Assembly (NCBI GenBank): GCA_031549325.1 | Contig: JAVBQA010000031.1 | Coordinates: forward strand, 1-64,000 | Length of the DNA: 64,000 nucleotides | Reading direction: 5' to 3' | From: JAJDGF01 sp031549325 | Lineage (GTDB): Bacteria > Bacillota > Clostridia > Christensenellales > Aristaeellaceae | Shown here: positions 24,811-33,402 of the stretch, in pieces | How positions within the stretch are numbered: the stretch's first letter is position 1 | How the letters are laid out: each line of letters starts with the position of its first letter | Made by a program: the position numbers and the translations under genes | Notes under the pieces: generated by a model | Told to the model about the DNA's origin: nothing | Databases searched by the model: none | The model's input: the letters and a program-made list of their open reading frames with translations, nothing else

Positions 24811-25800
24811 CTATTGCCAGGGTTTGAGAATCACCTTGCAGGTTTCACCCGACATGAACTTATCGAAAGCCTCCTGAACCTTTGAAAACCCGAACCTGTC
24901 GGTGATGATCCTTCCCACCACCGGCGAGCGGCGCAGGATCGCGTACATCTCCTCGAAGTCGTTCAGGTTGCAGTGCCATGTACCCATCAGCGTCAGCCCT
25001 TTTCGGATGAAGTCTTCGCTGATGCGGATTTCGATGGGATTGTGGTTCTCGCCCGCGCAGGACAGCGCGCCCAGCGGCTCCAGGGCGTCGATGCACAAGC
25101 GCTCGGCAATTGGGTTGCCCGAGCAGTCCACAGCTTTGCGCAGCGGCGCCGGGCCCTTGGCGGCCTGTATCTGCCGCATGATGTCTGGGTCCATCGGGTT
25201 CAGGATCACATCGGCGCCCATCTCCTGCGCCATCTTCACGCGGAACGGCACCGATTCCACAGCGATTACGCGCGCCCCCAGGAATTTGGCGATGGTCAGC
25301 GCGCCCATGCCCACGGGCCCAAGGCCGGTGATCAGCACGTTGTCGAACGCCTTCACATTCAGGCGCTTCATGGAGCTGAATGCCGGACCCAGCGCGCAGC
25401 AGGCCAGGGAGCCGATGTCGTATTCGATGTCTTCGGGCAGCTTGGTGCACACAAAATCCTGCACCAGCACGTACTGCGCGAAGTGAGTGAAGAACTTTGG
25501 CTTGTTGGTGCAGTAGATATAGTTGCCCGTGCGGCACAGCGCGCACTCGCCGCAGCCGCTCAGCGGATTCAGGACCACGCGGTCACCCTCTTTGAGCAAA
25601 CTGGAACCGGCGGTGGCCACCACGATGCCCGAGCCTTCATGCCCGGCGGTGCGCACTTCGGTTTCCGAATGAAAGGGGTTCTTGTCGCTGCCGCAAATGG
25701 GCGTGGATTCGATCTTCACTACGACCCACTCGCCGCGCGGCGTCGGATCCGGCAGCTCTTCCAGGTACGCTTTCCTATTGCCCAAAACCAAGCTCTTCAT
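24811..25800 (-). CDS. Zinc-dependent medium-chain dehydrogenase (first of two)
   Basis: 329 residues of the MDR superfamily. Catalytic zinc ligands lie in PICGSDKNP and AGHEGSG; the structural zinc motif is GCGECALCRTGNYIYC. The NAD(P)-binding Rossmann turn is ITGLGPVGMGAL. It probably oxidises or reduces a sugar or polyol brought in by the ABC importer of the same operon. Start 25800 has GGAG upstream; the frame is open to 25872 but that would overlap the isomerase gene. It is the last gene of the operon and ends at a strong terminator. Confidence 0.9.
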   Translation of the reverse strand: MKSLVLGNRKAYLEELPDPTPRGEWVVVKIESTPICGSDKNPFHSETEVRTAGHEGSGIVVATAGSSLLKEGDRVVLNPLSGCGECALCRTGNYIYCTNKPKFFTHFAQYVLVQDFVCTKLPEDIEYDIGSLACCALGPAFSSMKRLNVKAFDNVLITGLGPVGMGALTIAKFLGARVIAVESVPFRVKMAQEMGADVILNPMDPDIMRQIQAAKGPAPLRKAVDCSGNPIAERLCIDALEPLGALSCAGENHNPIEIRISEDFIRKGLTLMGTWHCNLNDFEEMYAILRRSPVVGRIITDRFGFSKVQEAFDKFMSGETCKVILKPWQ

Positions 25801-25820
25801 GGCATTCCACTCCTTAATCC

Positions 25821-26672
25821 TTACAGATCTTTCGGCCAGATCATGTTGATTGCGTCCATCACGATGGCGCATGCCTCATCCAGCGTCTTGTCCGCCAGGA
25901 ACTTTTCAAACGGCTCGGCCAGCACCGGGCCCTCGTAGCCCACGCTCCGGAGGCCATCGAAGAACTCCCTGGCGCGAAGGATGCCCGTCGCGCCAGGGAG
26001 CCTGCGCACCAGATCCTCCTGCTCATCCTCCGGCACACCCTCAGGCGCGTCCATGATGTGCACGCACACAATCTGGTTTGGGTTCTTGAACATCGCAAAG
26101 TCATCCCGGGTCTGGCCCGCCAGATCCCAGTGCCACAGATCCATCAGGATGCCGCAATTGCCGGTGCCAATGGCGTCGCACAGCTTCAGCATCTCAGGCA
26201 GCGAGTGGATAAACTCGTGCTTCACGCCCTTACGCAGCTTCTTGGGGCCGAGAAACTCCAGCCCAAACAGGATGCCGCGCTCCTTCATCATCTGGGCGCA
26301 GGGCGCAAGGCGCGAGCGGTGCAGCTCGAAATTTTCTTCGTAGGTTAGGGTATCGGAAGACGGGATGATCCAGGTGATGCAGCGCTCGAGACCGACGGCT
26401 TTCGCCCAGTCGAGGTAAGAAGCCAGCTTCGCCATGCCTTCCCGGTACTCCTCTTCTCCCTTTCTGTACTCCACCGGCAGCCCGAAACCGGCCGGCTTCA
26501 GATTGTGCTTCTGAAGCAGCGCCGCGGTTTGCTCCGCGCTGGTTTCCGAGTCCTTTGTGATGTCAAACCAGTAGCCCGCAAAGCCATGTCTCGCGGCAGT
26601 CTCAGCCGCGTCCATGAACCGCGCTTCCCGATGCCCGATGCAGCCCGGCGCCAGCGTCTTGTACATGCCCAT
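25821..26672 (-). CDS. TIM-barrel sugar isomerase/epimerase (AP endonuclease family 2 fold)
   Basis: 283 residues beginning MGMYKTLAPGCIGHREARF. Metal-binding features of the xylose-isomerase-like fold are visible: Glu in FGLEFLGPKKL, Asp/His in ILMDLWHWDLAG, His in IVCVHIMDAPEG and Glu in PVLAEPFEKF. The family interconverts ketoses and aldoses or epimers (IolE, IolI, tagatose epimerase). Its position between ABC transporter genes and two dehydrogenases suggests a pathway in which a sugar is oxidised to a keto form and isomerised. Substrate unknown. Confidence 0.87.
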   Translation of the reverse strand: MGMYKTLAPGCIGHREARFMDAAETAARHGFAGYWFDITKDSETSAEQTAALLQKHNLKPAGFGLPVEYRKGEEEYREGMAKLASYLDWAKAVGLERCITWIIPSSDTLTYEENFELHRSRLAPCAQMMKERGILFGLEFLGPKKLRKGVKHEFIHSLPEMLKLCDAIGTGNCGILMDLWHWDLAGQTRDDFAMFKNPNQIVCVHIMDAPEGVPEDEQEDLVRRLPGATGILRAREFFDGLRSVGYEGPVLAEPFEKFLADKTLDEACAIVMDAINMIWPKDL

Positions 26673-26736
26673 TGTCCCCGTGCCTCCTTATCAATGTGTC
26701 AATGTGATGGTTTGTACGAAGCATGTATCCCCAGTG

Positions 26737-27558
26737 TCATCCCTTGATTGCGCCCGCCGTCATGCCCTTGATGATTCGGTCGCTGAAGATGAAGTATAGC
26801 ACCATCACCGGCATGACCGACACCATGATGCCAGCCATCAGGCGCGGATAATCCACTGTGTACATGGACTTGAACGTGGTCAGCCCCACCGGAATGGTCC
26901 GCAGCTCCTCCGAGCTGAGCAGCACCAGCGAAAACGAGAACTCGTTCCAGCAATAGAAGAACTGGATGATGGCGATGGTCGCCAGAATGGGCAGCGTCAG
27001 CGGCAAGATGATCTCAAACAGCGTCTTGGTGAATGAACAGCCGTCGATGGCCGCAGCCTCTTCAAAGGTGCGCGGGATGGTTGCCACAAAACTCTCGGTC
27101 AAAACCGTCGCGATCGGCATGCCAAACGCCACATATGGCAGAATCAGCGTCCACCACTGGTTGTTCCAGCCGATGGTTTTGATCTGGATGTAGGCGGGTA
27201 CCAGCAGCGCGTGGATGGGCAAAAGCATGCCCATCATCACGTAGGTAAACAGCACGTTCCTGCCAAAGAATTTGAACCGTGAGAAAAAGTAGCCCATCAC
27301 GAACGAGAACACGATGATCAGCGTCACCGAGATCACCGACACCCGCGCGCTGTTCCAGATGTAGTTCCACATGTTGGTCTGGGTAGCCACGGAAATGTAG
27401 TTTTGGAAAGTCCACACCTGCGGAAAGCCCAGCGACGACATGGAAAACTCCGCCTGCGTCTTGAACGAGGAGTAAAACACCCAAACAATCGGAAAGATGC
27501 AGGAGATCGAGAAGATCAGCAGGATGGCGTTGAGCAGGATTCGAAGCGCGCGTTTCAT
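26737..27558 (-). CDS. Sugar ABC transporter permease (MalG type)
   Basis: 273 residues with six hydrophobic segments. The EAA loop that contacts the ATPase reads EEAAAIDGCSFTKTLFEIILPLT (in parts), and the C-terminus ends in GMTAGAIKG, typical of MalG-like CUT1 permeases. It pairs with the upstream MalF-type gene four bases away. No ATPase gene is in the operon, so a shared MsmK/UgpC-like ATPase encoded elsewhere must drive it. Confidence 0.95.
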   Translation of the reverse strand: MKRALRILLNAILLIFSISCIFPIVWVFYSSFKTQAEFSMSSLGFPQVWTFQNYISVATQTNMWNYIWNSARVSVISVTLIIVFSFVMGYFFSRFKFFGRNVLFTYVMMGMLLPIHALLVPAYIQIKTIGWNNQWWTLILPYVAFGMPIATVLTESFVATIPRTFEEAAAIDGCSFTKTLFEIILPLTLPILATIAIIQFFYCWNEFSFSLVLLSSEELRTIPVGLTTFKSMYTVDYPRLMAGIMVSVMPVMVLYFIFSDRIIKGMTAGAIKG

Positions 27559-27562
27559 CCCG

Positions 27563-28471
27563 CTACACCTCCTTGCGCCAGGGTCGGGTAAACAGCATGC
27601 GGCTGAGCAGAATCAGCGTCAGGCTGAGCACCAGAATGCCCACCGACAGCGCGCTGCCATACCCAAACTGGCTCTTCACAAACGTGGTTTTGTATGCGTA
27701 CAGCGCCATGACCAGCGAGCTGTTGCCCGGCCCGCCGTTGGTCAGCGTGTAGATGTGATCGAATATCTTCATGTTGCCCGAGATGCACAGCATCACGCAA
27801 ACGCTGATCGTGCCGCGAATCAGGGGCAGCGTGATTTTCGTCGCTTTTTGGACGCCGCTGGCGCCATCGATCTCGGCCATGTCGTACACCTCCGAGTCGA
27901 TGGCGGTGATGCCGGCCAGGATGATGATCATATAGTATCCCACATACTGCCAGATGATCGGAATGCAAACGGCATAGATGATGTTCTGAATGCTGTCTAG
28001 CCACGCCGAGGCCAGATGTCCCATGCCGATGGCGCGCAGCGCCGAGTTGATGAATCCGTAGTCGTAGTTGAAGATGATGCCCCACACGTAGCCCACCACC
28101 ACGGCAGACACGGTTGCGGGGAAATACGCCACGGTGCGGTGCATGCCCTTGAGGCGGATGAACCGCATCGACAGCATGCAGGAGAAGGTGAACGCCAACC
28201 CAATCTGGCCGATCACGCACAGCACGGTGATCTTGATGTTGTTCAGGAACGCCTGCCAAAACACGGTGTCCGTCAGCAACAGCTGGTAGTTCTTCAACCC
28301 GGTAAAGGTCATCGGACCGCCCTTCCAGTTGTAAAAGCTCTGGCGAACGGCGGAAATCAGCGGCACGGCCACCATGAAGCTGTACCAGATCAGGCCCGGC
28401 AGCAGGAACAGCGCGATCATCCACCCCTTGGGCCGGACGAAATCGCGGTTTTGTCGAAGGCTCCTTTGCAT
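27563..28471 (-). CDS. Sugar ABC transporter permease (MalF type)
   Basis: 302 residues with six membrane segments; the EAA loop is YDMAEIDGASGVQKATKITLPL (in parts) and LTNGGPGNSSLVM precedes the last helices. It forms the channel with the MalG-type partner. Start 28471 has GGAGGTG five bases upstream; the start at 28489 is not supported by a ribosome-binding site. Confidence 0.95.
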   Translation of the reverse strand: MQRSLRQNRDFVRPKGWMIALFLLPGLIWYSFMVAVPLISAVRQSFYNWKGGPMTFTGLKNYQLLLTDTVFWQAFLNNIKITVLCVIGQIGLAFTFSCMLSMRFIRLKGMHRTVAYFPATVSAVVVGYVWGIIFNYDYGFINSALRAIGMGHLASAWLDSIQNIIYAVCIPIIWQYVGYYMIIILAGITAIDSEVYDMAEIDGASGVQKATKITLPLIRGTISVCVMLCISGNMKIFDHIYTLTNGGPGNSSLVMALYAYKTTFVKSQFGYGSALSVGILVLSLTLILLSRMLFTRPWRKEV

Positions 28472-28493
28472 GGGCACACCTCCATTCAAGATC

Positions 28494-28531
28494 CCGGGCA
28501 GAGGGAATGCTTCCCCACGCCCCCTGCCCGG
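28494..28531 (-). other. Intercistronic stem-loop between binding-protein and permease genes
   Basis: CCGGGCAG (28494-28501) pairs with CTGCCCGG (28524-28531), with a smaller inner hairpin. There is no T tract. Such structures protect the upstream binding-protein message and reduce permease expression. Confidence 0.6.
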
Positions 28532-28595
28532 AGAGGTCTGGAGGGCCGCAGTCCTCCAAGTTCAACCGCAGGCGCCCGCTTTACCGGCGACAAAG

Positions 28596-29888
28596 CTATG
28601 CCATGTCCTGCTCCCTCTGGATTTCCTCCGCCAGCGCTTCAGGCGTCTTGGCGCCCACCAGCACTTCCTGCAGGCCAACATTCATCGTTTCGATGACGGC
28701 CGACTCCATACACGCATCGTAGATTGGCACGGTGGTCTTGTCCTTCATCATTTCCAGGTACTTCAGCATGATCGGGCCCAGCTTGGTGTTGTCGAATTCG
28801 ACGGTGGCAGCCATGATCCCGCCGCCCTCCAACGCCTCTTTAAACGTGTCGGCGCTCAGCAGGCGCTTGATCAGCTTGGTGGCCGCCTCGTACTGCGCGT
28901 CGCTCGCCTTGGCGCGCTTGCTCAGCGCCATGGACCATGCCGGGCCGCCGGACACTTCATTGGCGGAGCCGGTGGCCCCCTCAAACTGCGGCAGAATGGT
29001 CACTTCGATGTCGTTCAGGCACGGCGGGGCAGTCTTCTCGAGGGTCGAGATGAACCAGGTGCCCTCGACCAGCGCGGCGCACTTGCCGTTCATGAAGGTT
29101 TCGCGGGCCAGATCCTCAGCCAGCGAGTTGATGTCGGCGTTCATGGCGTTCGGCGTCTGGGCCAGCTGCTGGAACTTGGTCAGCGCCGTCACAAAGCCGG
29201 CGTCGGTGAACCTGGCGGCGCCGTCCTTGGCGACGATGGACGCGGTCCAGTCGTGGCCGGTTCCGAAGTTGCCCAGCGTGCTCAGCCAGCAGGACTCCGC
29301 CGGCCAGTTGGCCTTGTTGCCCAGGCAGAACATGGGGATGCCCAGCGCCTCAAACTTGGCGGCAGCGGCGATCAGGTCCTCGAAGGACTTGGGGAACTCC
29401 TCGATGCCCGCCTGCGCGAACAGCGCTTTGTTCCAGTACACCACAGAGGTCACCATGCTCTGGTCCGGAATGCCGTACACTTTGCCGTCGCGGGTAAAGT
29501 TGTTGAAAGCGCCCGGATTAAAGATGGCTTTCCACTCAGAATCTCCCTCAACGATCTCGGTCAGGTCCAGCGCCCAGCCATTGCTCACGAACTCCGTCAT
29601 CCATGAGCCTTTCAGGCGGAACACCGCGGGCAGGTCGTCGGCCGCGGCCAGCGTGTAGACCTTCTGCTGGTAGGCGGTCTGGTCGGGGTACGCTTCCTCC
29701 GCGACTTCCAGGCCGCTCTCGGCCTTGAAGGCGTCCAGCGCATTGTACAGCGCCGTGTTGTACGAGGATTTGTCGTTGCGGTTGTTGACCGTGAGCAGCC
29801 CGAGGCTCACGTCGCTCTGTGCGATCGCAAGCGGCGCGAGGGTGAGCACCGCCAGCAGAAACGCCAGAAACAGGGAGAGCTTCTTCAT
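28596..29888 (-). CDS. Extracellular sugar-binding protein (family 1)
   Basis: 430 residues with a signal peptide (KKLSLFLAFLLAVLTLAPLAIAQ) and no lipobox Cys, so it is released or held by other means. It has the periplasmic-binding fold: DDLPAVFRLKG, YGIPDQSMVTSVVYWNKALFAQAGI, and MNGKCAALVEGTWF. It delivers an oligosaccharide or sugar to the two permeases. Order dehydrogenase - binding protein - permeases - isomerase - dehydrogenase makes a six-gene operon. Confidence 0.94.
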   Translation of the reverse strand: MKKLSLFLAFLLAVLTLAPLAIAQSDVSLGLLTVNNRNDKSSYNTALYNALDAFKAESGLEVAEEAYPDQTAYQQKVYTLAAADDLPAVFRLKGSWMTEFVSNGWALDLTEIVEGDSEWKAIFNPGAFNNFTRDGKVYGIPDQSMVTSVVYWNKALFAQAGIEEFPKSFEDLIAAAAKFEALGIPMFCLGNKANWPAESCWLSTLGNFGTGHDWTASIVAKDGAARFTDAGFVTALTKFQQLAQTPNAMNADINSLAEDLARETFMNGKCAALVEGTWFISTLEKTAPPCLNDIEVTILPQFEGATGSANEVSGGPAWSMALSKRAKASDAQYEAATKLIKRLLSADTFKEALEGGGIMAATVEFDNTKLGPIMLKYLEMMKDKTTVPIYDACMESAVIETMNVGLQEVLVGAKTPEALAEEIQREQDMA

Positions 29889-29953
29889 GGTTTGTTCCTC
29901 CTCAATGATATTATGTTAGCCACTCTATGGCTTAACAACGCCGTGCCATTCCG

Positions 29954-30964
29954 CTAAGGCTTGACGACAATCTTGACGGCCTCGCCCGCAGCCAGTTTTT
30001 TCAAGCCCGCGTGCAGGCCGTCCAGGGAAATTACTTCAGTCACCAGCGCGCCCACGTCGATGCCGCCCTGCTCGAGCAGCCGCACCGCTTCGGGGAATGT
30101 GGCATTGGCCAGCCAAGTGCCGGAGACGTTCAGCTCTTTGGTGGTGATCTCGCACTGGGCAATCTCGGCCCGGGCGCGCTTGTTCACGCCGAACAACACC
30201 ACCTGCCCGCCCTTCCTTGCCAGGTCCACGCAAGTCACGATCTGCGAACCCGCCACGTCAAACACCACGTCGGCGCCGATGCCCGTGGCTCCAATGATGA
30301 TTTCCCTCGCATCCTGCTGCATGGGATTGATGACTTCGAAAAACCCCAATTTCCTTGTGAACTCGATCCGGTACGGCGAGATCTCGAGCAGATAAACCTT
30401 GCCCGCGCCCGCTTTGCGCAGCAGCATGCCGATCATCAGCCCGATGGGCCCGCCGCCAACGATCACGCACACGTCGCCCGGCGTCACGCGGGCCTTCTTG
30501 ATGCCGCTGAGGGCGCACGCCAGCGGCTCGCAGCAGGCCGCCTGTTCCAGCGGCACGTCCCTGCTGATTTTGTGCGCCACCTTGGCGTTGACGCGGCAGT
30601 ATTCGGCAAACGCGCCATCAAAGTCAATGCCCAGCGCCTCGATGCGCTCGCACTGATTGGGCAAATTCTTGCGGCAGTAGACGCACGTACCGCAATAATT
30701 GTTCGGGTTGACCACCACGCGGTCACCCACCTGCAGGCCGCGCACATTTTCGCCGATCTCCGCCACAGTACCCACCAGCTCGTGACCGAGGATCGTGTTG
30801 GGCGTGGCGATGTATCCGGGGGGCACGGCAGTGATATGCACATCTGTGCCGCAGATGCTGACCGCATCCACGCGCAGCAGCAGCTGGTCCGGCTGCTCGA
30901 TCCGGGGTCTCTCGACTTCCTTAAGCGTCAAAACCCCTTCTCTTTCAAACACAGCCGCCTTCAT
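29954..30964 (-). CDS. Zinc-dependent medium-chain dehydrogenase (second of two; polyol/threonine type)
   Basis: 336 residues. Catalytic zinc ligands in SICGTDVHI and LGHELVG, with EPLAC; structural zinc cysteines in NYCGTCVYCRKNLPNQC. The NAD-binding turn is IVGGGPIGLMIG. The sequence resembles sorbitol/threonine dehydrogenases and differs from the other dehydrogenase of the operon, so the two probably carry out successive or opposite redox steps. It is the first gene of the operon; ATG 30964 has GAGGGGG upstream. Confidence 0.9.
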   Translation of the reverse strand: MKAAVFEREGVLTLKEVERPRIEQPDQLLLRVDAVSICGTDVHITAVPPGYIATPNTILGHELVGTVAEIGENVRGLQVGDRVVVNPNNYCGTCVYCRKNLPNQCERIEALGIDFDGAFAEYCRVNAKVAHKISRDVPLEQAACCEPLACALSGIKKARVTPGDVCVIVGGGPIGLMIGMLLRKAGAGKVYLLEISPYRIEFTRKLGFFEVINPMQQDAREIIIGATGIGADVVFDVAGSQIVTCVDLARKGGQVVLFGVNKRARAEIAQCEITTKELNVSGTWLANATFPEAVRLLEQGGIDVGALVTEVISLDGLHAGLKKLAAGEAVKIVVKP

Positions 30965-31014
30965 TCGCGCATCGCCCCCTCTCAACTTAATCACCTCGAT
31001 AGTCGTTGCCCAAG

Positions 31015-31032
31015 TGATAAAGCCTTTTACCA
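31015..31032. promoter_or_regulatory. Imperfect dyad just downstream of the operon -10 box
   Basis: TGATAAAGCCTTTTACCA is an imperfect palindrome (6 of 9 positions) located at about +5 to +20 of the minus-strand promoter, where a LacI repressor would block transcription. The divergent LacI gene is the obvious candidate binder. A CCCAAGTG direct repeat (31009-31016 and 31053-31060) flanks the promoter. Confidence 0.45.
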
Positions 31033-31035
31033 GTG

Positions 31036-31064
31036 ATTATAATCAATGCGTTCCCAAGTGTCAA
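31036..31064 (-). promoter_or_regulatory. Consensus promoter of the dehydrogenase-ABC operon
   Basis: On the minus strand a perfect TTGACA (31059-31064) and perfect TATAAT (31036-31041) with a 17-base spacer. A fully consensus promoter implies strong basal activity that must be held down by a repressor. Confidence 0.9.
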
Positions 31065-31135
31065 TATGATGCTTACATACTCAAAAAATATTTATAACTA
31101 TTCTCCAAATTATTCGCGGAGTTTTAAGAAATCCC

Positions 31136-31164
31136 TTGACATTGAATCAACATTACACTATATT
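31136..31164 (+). promoter_or_regulatory. Promoter of the divergent lacI-type gene
   Basis: TTGACA (31136-31141) and TATATT (31159-31164) with a 17-base spacer. It also rules out the ATG at 31162-31166 region as a start. Confidence 0.8.
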
Positions 31165-31208
31165 TGGGTAAATGGTTTTACTCGAGGAACAAAGAGGGTG
31201 GCACGCTC

Positions 31209-32222
31209 ATGCGCGGCAAAACGACAATCAAAGACATCGCAAGGGAAACGGGGCTTTCCACGACTTCCATCTCCCTTGTGCTGAACAAGAAACCCAACAA
31301 GATTTCGGATTCCAGCCGGAGGCGTATCATCGATGCCGCCAACCGCCTGAACTACTACCCAAATCAGCAGGCGGTCAGCCTGGTGAACCGCCAGACCAAA
31401 ACCATCGCGCAGATCATCCCCGACATCTCCAATATGTTTTTTGGCCAGCTGATTCAGGGCTCGGATTCGGTTGCACATCCCCACGGCTACAGTCTGATCC
31501 TGGGCACCACCAACAACGACCCGGCGCGCGAGCTGGATATGATTCATTCGCTGTGCGCGCGTGGCGTGGACGGAGTGCTTTTGACCACCTCCTCCCCGGT
31601 TAACGCGCGCGTTTACCAAGATCTTTTCCCAAAGCTCGATGTGCCGTTTGTGCTGGTGGACCGCGCGCTGTCCCTGCTTCCCTGCTCTTCGCTGACCTAT
31701 GATCACCAGAAGGGGGCATATCTGGCGACCCGGCACTTGATCGAGCTGGGACACAAAAAAATCGCCTGCATCAGCGGCGCGCACAAGAGCGGATCGGCCG
31801 ACATTCGCGTGAAAGGGTTCTGCCTGGCGATGGAAGATGCCTGCTTGCCGCTTCAACAGAACGCGATCCTGTACGGCGATTACAGCGACAAGACCGGTTA
31901 TGATATGGCCGACGCGGTGTTTGACAGCGGGTTCACGGCGGTGTTTTGTCTCAACGATATGATCGCGTTCGGTTTGTACAAGCGCGCCGGGGAGCGCGGC
32001 GTGCGCATCCCGGCGGATCTGTCGGTGGTTGGCTTTGACGATGTGGCGTTCAGCACGCTGATCAACCCCGCTCTGACCACGGTGCGCCAGTCGGCCTATG
32101 AGCTGGGACGCGAGTCGGTCAAGCGGATCATCATGGAGATCGAACAGCAAGCGCCCCGCCAAACCGTGTACTTCGAGCCTGTGCTCATGGTGCGCAACAG
32201 CACCTGTCCGCCGAAGAATTGA
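31209..32222 (+). CDS. LacI-family repressor
   Basis: 337 residues. The N-terminal helix-turn-helix (TTIKDIARETGLSTTSISLVLNKKPNKIS, in parts) and hinge (NYYPNQQAVSL) precede a sugar-binding core with LRV-type segments such as VPFVLVDR, FCLNDMIAFGLYK and LSVVGFDDVAFS. It probably represses the divergent dehydrogenase-ABC operon until its sugar binds. Start 31209 follows the promoter at 31136-31164 and a GAGGGTGG ribosome-binding site. Confidence 0.93.
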   Translation: MRGKTTIKDIARETGLSTTSISLVLNKKPNKISDSSRRRIIDAANRLNYYPNQQAVSLVNRQTKTIAQIIPDISNMFFGQLIQGSDSVAHPHGYSLILGTTNNDPARELDMIHSLCARGVDGVLLTTSSPVNARVYQDLFPKLDVPFVLVDRALSLLPCSSLTYDHQKGAYLATRHLIELGHKKIACISGAHKSGSADIRVKGFCLAMEDACLPLQQNAILYGDYSDKTGYDMADAVFDSGFTAVFCLNDMIAFGLYKRAGERGVRIPADLSVVGFDDVAFSTLINPALTTVRQSAYELGRESVKRIIMEIEQQAPRQTVYFEPVLMVRNSTCPPKN

Positions 32223-32224
32223 TC

Positions 32225-32268
32225 GCATCAGAAAAGAGGGCGATGATCGTTCGCCCTCTTTCTGATGC
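32225..32268. terminator. Bidirectional terminator
   Basis: GCATCAG...GGGCGA pairs with TCGCCC...CTGATGC over about 18 bases with one bulged A. It separates the convergent LacI and UroD-type genes. Confidence 0.85.
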
Positions 32269-32292
32269 CTGATCAGGAAGCCAATTCCCAGG

Positions 32293-33315
32293 CTAAATCA
32301 CCGGACTTTGCTTTCCGCTGTAAAATGATCCGACCGCCTCGAAGAACGCGTCGATGTTGGCCAGACTGGACATGGGCGGGATGTCGCAGCCCGAGGAGAT
32401 CACGAAATTCCTGTGGCTTGAGCAGCGCTCCAGCAGCTCCAGCGTGGCCGCGCGGATAGACTCGGGCGCGCCGTTTCTGAACTGGCCCGCCGGATCGATG
32501 TTCCCCATGACGACGATGTTTTCCGGCACCTTTTTTAGCATCTCACTCATGTCGATGGCATTGCCGAAGTGGTATGCCGCCGCGCCGGTGGCCAGGATAT
32601 GGTCGATCATCTGAATGGTGGCGTTGCCGCAGTTGTGGTAGATGACCGCGAACTCGTCGCTCTGCAGCGCGTCCACGATCCTCTTCACGTAGGCGCAGGA
32701 GAATTCCTCGGACAGCTCCGGCGTGAGCAGCCCGGCCAGCGGCTCGGCCAGCACGATGCCGTCCGCGCCCGCGTCCCGAAACGCCTCACAGTAGCGGATG
32801 ATGAACTCGGTGACTTTTTCAAGCACCGCGTGCACAGTCTCGGGTTCGTCATAGCATGCGTACATGACCTCTGTCACGTCCATCAGCCGCCCGGTCAGCG
32901 AGTACGGCCCGATCGCACCCGCCAGCACCGGCCGATCGGTGATTTGCGCCTTGGCCTTGCGGAGGGCGTCCACATAGATCCGGGTGCGCCCCGCACCCAC
33001 CGGCGGAACCTCAAGCGCCCGGGCGGCCGCCTCGTCCTTGATGACGCTGCCGATAACGGTGGGAACTTCCTCATCTGAGAATCGAATCGTCGAGCCGAAA
33101 CACTCGGCCTCGACAGACAAATCCATCAGACTCACCGACGCCGCTGAGGGAAACTTCCCGGCGATGCGCGCCATGCCCTCGGCCTGCCGATCGCTGCTAT
33201 TGATGAGCTCCCTGACGCTGATGCCCATCATCTGCACCGCCGGAAACGACAGCACGGGCAGCGCCCGCTTGACATCCGACGCGATCATGCCATCCAGCCA
33301 TTTTTTCATGTTCAT
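32293..33315 (-). CDS. UroD-superfamily corrinoid methyltransferase (MtaA/MtbA/CmuA-like)
   Basis: 340 residues of the uroporphyrinogen-decarboxylase superfamily. The zinc ligands of the methyltransferase branch are present: His227 and Cys229 in VIYHNCGN and Cys310 in ISSGCDIPP. True UroD lacks this triad, so heme synthesis is not the role. Such enzymes move methyl groups between a corrinoid protein and a thiol, or from a methylated substrate. A PocR-AraC regulator lies directly upstream in the same direction, and a corrinoid protein and reductive activator lie nearby. Start 33315 has GGGAGG eight bases upstream. Methyl donor or acceptor is unknown. Confidence 0.88.
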   Translation of the reverse strand: MNMKKWLDGMIASDVKRALPVLSFPAVQMMGISVRELINSSDRQAEGMARIAGKFPSAASVSLMDLSVEAECFGSTIRFSDEEVPTVIGSVIKDEAAARALEVPPVGAGRTRIYVDALRKAKAQITDRPVLAGAIGPYSLTGRLMDVTEVMYACYDEPETVHAVLEKVTEFIIRYCEAFRDAGADGIVLAEPLAGLLTPELSEEFSCAYVKRIVDALQSDEFAVIYHNCGNATIQMIDHILATGAAAYHFGNAIDMSEMLKKVPENIVVMGNIDPAGQFRNGAPESIRAATLELLERCSSHRNFVISSGCDIPPMSSLANIDAFFEAVGSFYSGKQSPVI

Positions 33316-33402
33316 GCTCAAGACCTCCCCTGCCCTCTTTGCCCTCATCATAGCAGCTTGGCTCGAAAAGGCCTTGCGATTCTTTGCGGAATTTTGCAAT
33401 TT

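Noticed and set aside
32293..33315. Uroporphyrinogen decarboxylase for heme synthesis
   Set aside because: The zinc-binding His-x-Cys and distal Cys mark the methyltransferase branch, and the neighbours are corrinoid genes, not heme genes.
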